From NCBI RefSeq assembly GCF_001613385.1, contig NZ_BDCG01000009.1:124001-188000 (forward strand): a stretch of DNA of 64,000 nt, read 5' to 3'. The translations under genes were made by a program, and so were the position numbers. This DNA is from Nocardia flavorosea NBRC 108225 (lineage in GTDB: Bacteria; Actinomycetota; Actinomycetes; Mycobacteriales; Mycobacteriaceae). Below are positions 63,598 to 64,000 of the stretch, one piece after another (position 1 is the first letter of the stretch; each line of letters opens with the position of its first letter). The notes under the pieces were generated by a model. It worked only from the letters and a program-made list of their open reading frames with translations. It did not search any database and was not told the origin of the DNA.

Positions 63598-64000
63598 TCA
63601 GCGCCGTGGGTCCTCGATACCGATTCCACCGGCAGGCTCGGATTCCCCGGCCGGGTGGTCACCGTCGTCTGCCGGTTCGCTGAACAACCCCTGTGGCGGC
63701 GCTGCCAGCGGCAGGGGATCGAGCCGGTCCTTGTGCCCGTTGCGCACGCTGCAGTATTTGAACGGCCCGCGCGGGTCGAGCAGAACCGCCATGTGCTGGT
63801 CGGCATGGTCGAGGAACCATACGCTCATACCGGTGGCCGGGTCCTGCCGCAGATGCTCCCAGGCCCGCCATACCGCGTCGAGCCGCACCACGGCCTCGGT
63901 GTGTTGCCACCACTGCGGGCACCAGACGGTATCGCTGAGATCGCTGACCTGGCGGCGATAGACAACACTGAGGTAGTTCTCGACGAACTCCACGACGTTC
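63598..64000 (-). CDS. DUF4913 domain protein, 5' end outside window
   Basis: At least 131 residues are visible; the frame is still open at the right edge and family members usually have 50-80 more N-terminal residues, so the gene very likely continues. The domain is clear: FVENYLSVVYRRQVSD, WCPQWWQHTEAVVRLDAVWRAWEHLRQDP, GMSVWFLDHADQHMAVLLDPRGPFKYC. The C-terminal tail is acidic and Pro/Gly-rich. DUF4913 proteins are typical of actinobacterial plasmids and integrative conjugative elements; no biochemical role is known to me. Confidence 0.85.
   Translation of the reverse strand, partial: NVVEFVENYLSVVYRRQVSDLSDTVWCPQWWQHTEAVVRLDAVWRAWEHLRQDPATGMSVWFLDHADQHMAVLLDPRGPFKYCSVRNGHKDRLDPLPLAAPPQGLFSEPADDGDHPAGESEPAGGIGIEDPRR

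Overview
The window reads as chromosomal DNA of a very GC-rich member of the Mycobacteriales, most likely Nocardia or a close relative. The evidence is the strong G/C bias at third codon positions, the many GTG and TTG starts, ATGA/GTGA/TGATG stop-start overlaps, several leaderless-looking promoters, and gene order that follows two blocks known from Mycobacterium tuberculosis (pyrR-to-metK/priA/fmt, and nusB-efp-pepQ/aro/alaS/aspS/hisS). The genus is an inference. No rRNA, tRNA, CRISPR array or insertion sequence was recognised.

Layout. 1-5.2 kb (minus strand): rsmB (cut by the left edge), fmt and def for initiator-tRNA and nascent-protein processing, a secreted lipase and a PadR regulator. 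5.3-12.4 kb (minus): a PriA-like protein that lacks recognisable helicase motifs, metK, coaBC, rpoZ, gmk and mihF. A 795-bp non-coding gap follows. 13.2-22.1 kb (minus): the pyrimidine operon pyrR-pyrB-pyrC-(PH-like membrane protein)-carA-carB-pyrF, tightly coupled and preceded by a PyrR-binding-loop sequence. PyrC carries two perfect 75-bp tandem repeats at its 5' end.

22.2-28.1 kb is an accessory segment of small self-contained units. It holds a methyltransferase with a divergent TetR regulator and a palindromic operator, an AlkB-like dioxygenase under a LexA box with a leaderless promoter, an unknown protein, a TetR regulator divergent from a quinone-reductase-like enzyme with twin inverted operators, a GXWXG/DUF4334 protein and a YciI protein. 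28.4-30.6 kb (minus) is nusB-efp-pepQ. 30.8-34.6 kb (plus) is a prepilin-type peptidase followed by aroC-aroK-aroB; aroQ is absent. 34.9-37.9 kb (plus) holds two small membrane proteins and a DesK/NarL-type two-component system.

37.9-47.1 kb (minus) carries a four-helix membrane protein, aroE, mltG, ruvX, alaS, rarA with a coupled 26-codon leader ORF, and a phosphotransferase. 47.3-53.4 kb holds a Pro/Gly-rich membrane protein, aspS, a zinc metallopeptidase and an orphan pair resembling type VII secretion substrates. 53.5-59.0 kb (plus) holds an SDR enzyme behind two KstR-type boxes, a radical-SAM protein behind a LexA-type box, and the ferredoxin-dependent 2-oxoglutarate oxidoreductase korA-korB. 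59.6-62.6 kb holds a membrane protein, hisS and a membrane-anchored peptidyl-prolyl isomerase. From 62.9 kb the content changes to a charged helical protein, a perfect 19-bp bidirectional terminator and a DUF4913 protein cut by the right edge. This resembles cargo of actinobacterial conjugative or integrative elements.

The most unusual signals are a repeated start-site peptide module (motif EA-x-AERNH-x-G) shared by pyrC and the rarA leader, two separate predicted LexA boxes in front of DNA-repair-like genes, the motif-less PriA with a roughly 290-residue disordered insert, and a roughly 330-residue disordered N-terminus on RsmB.
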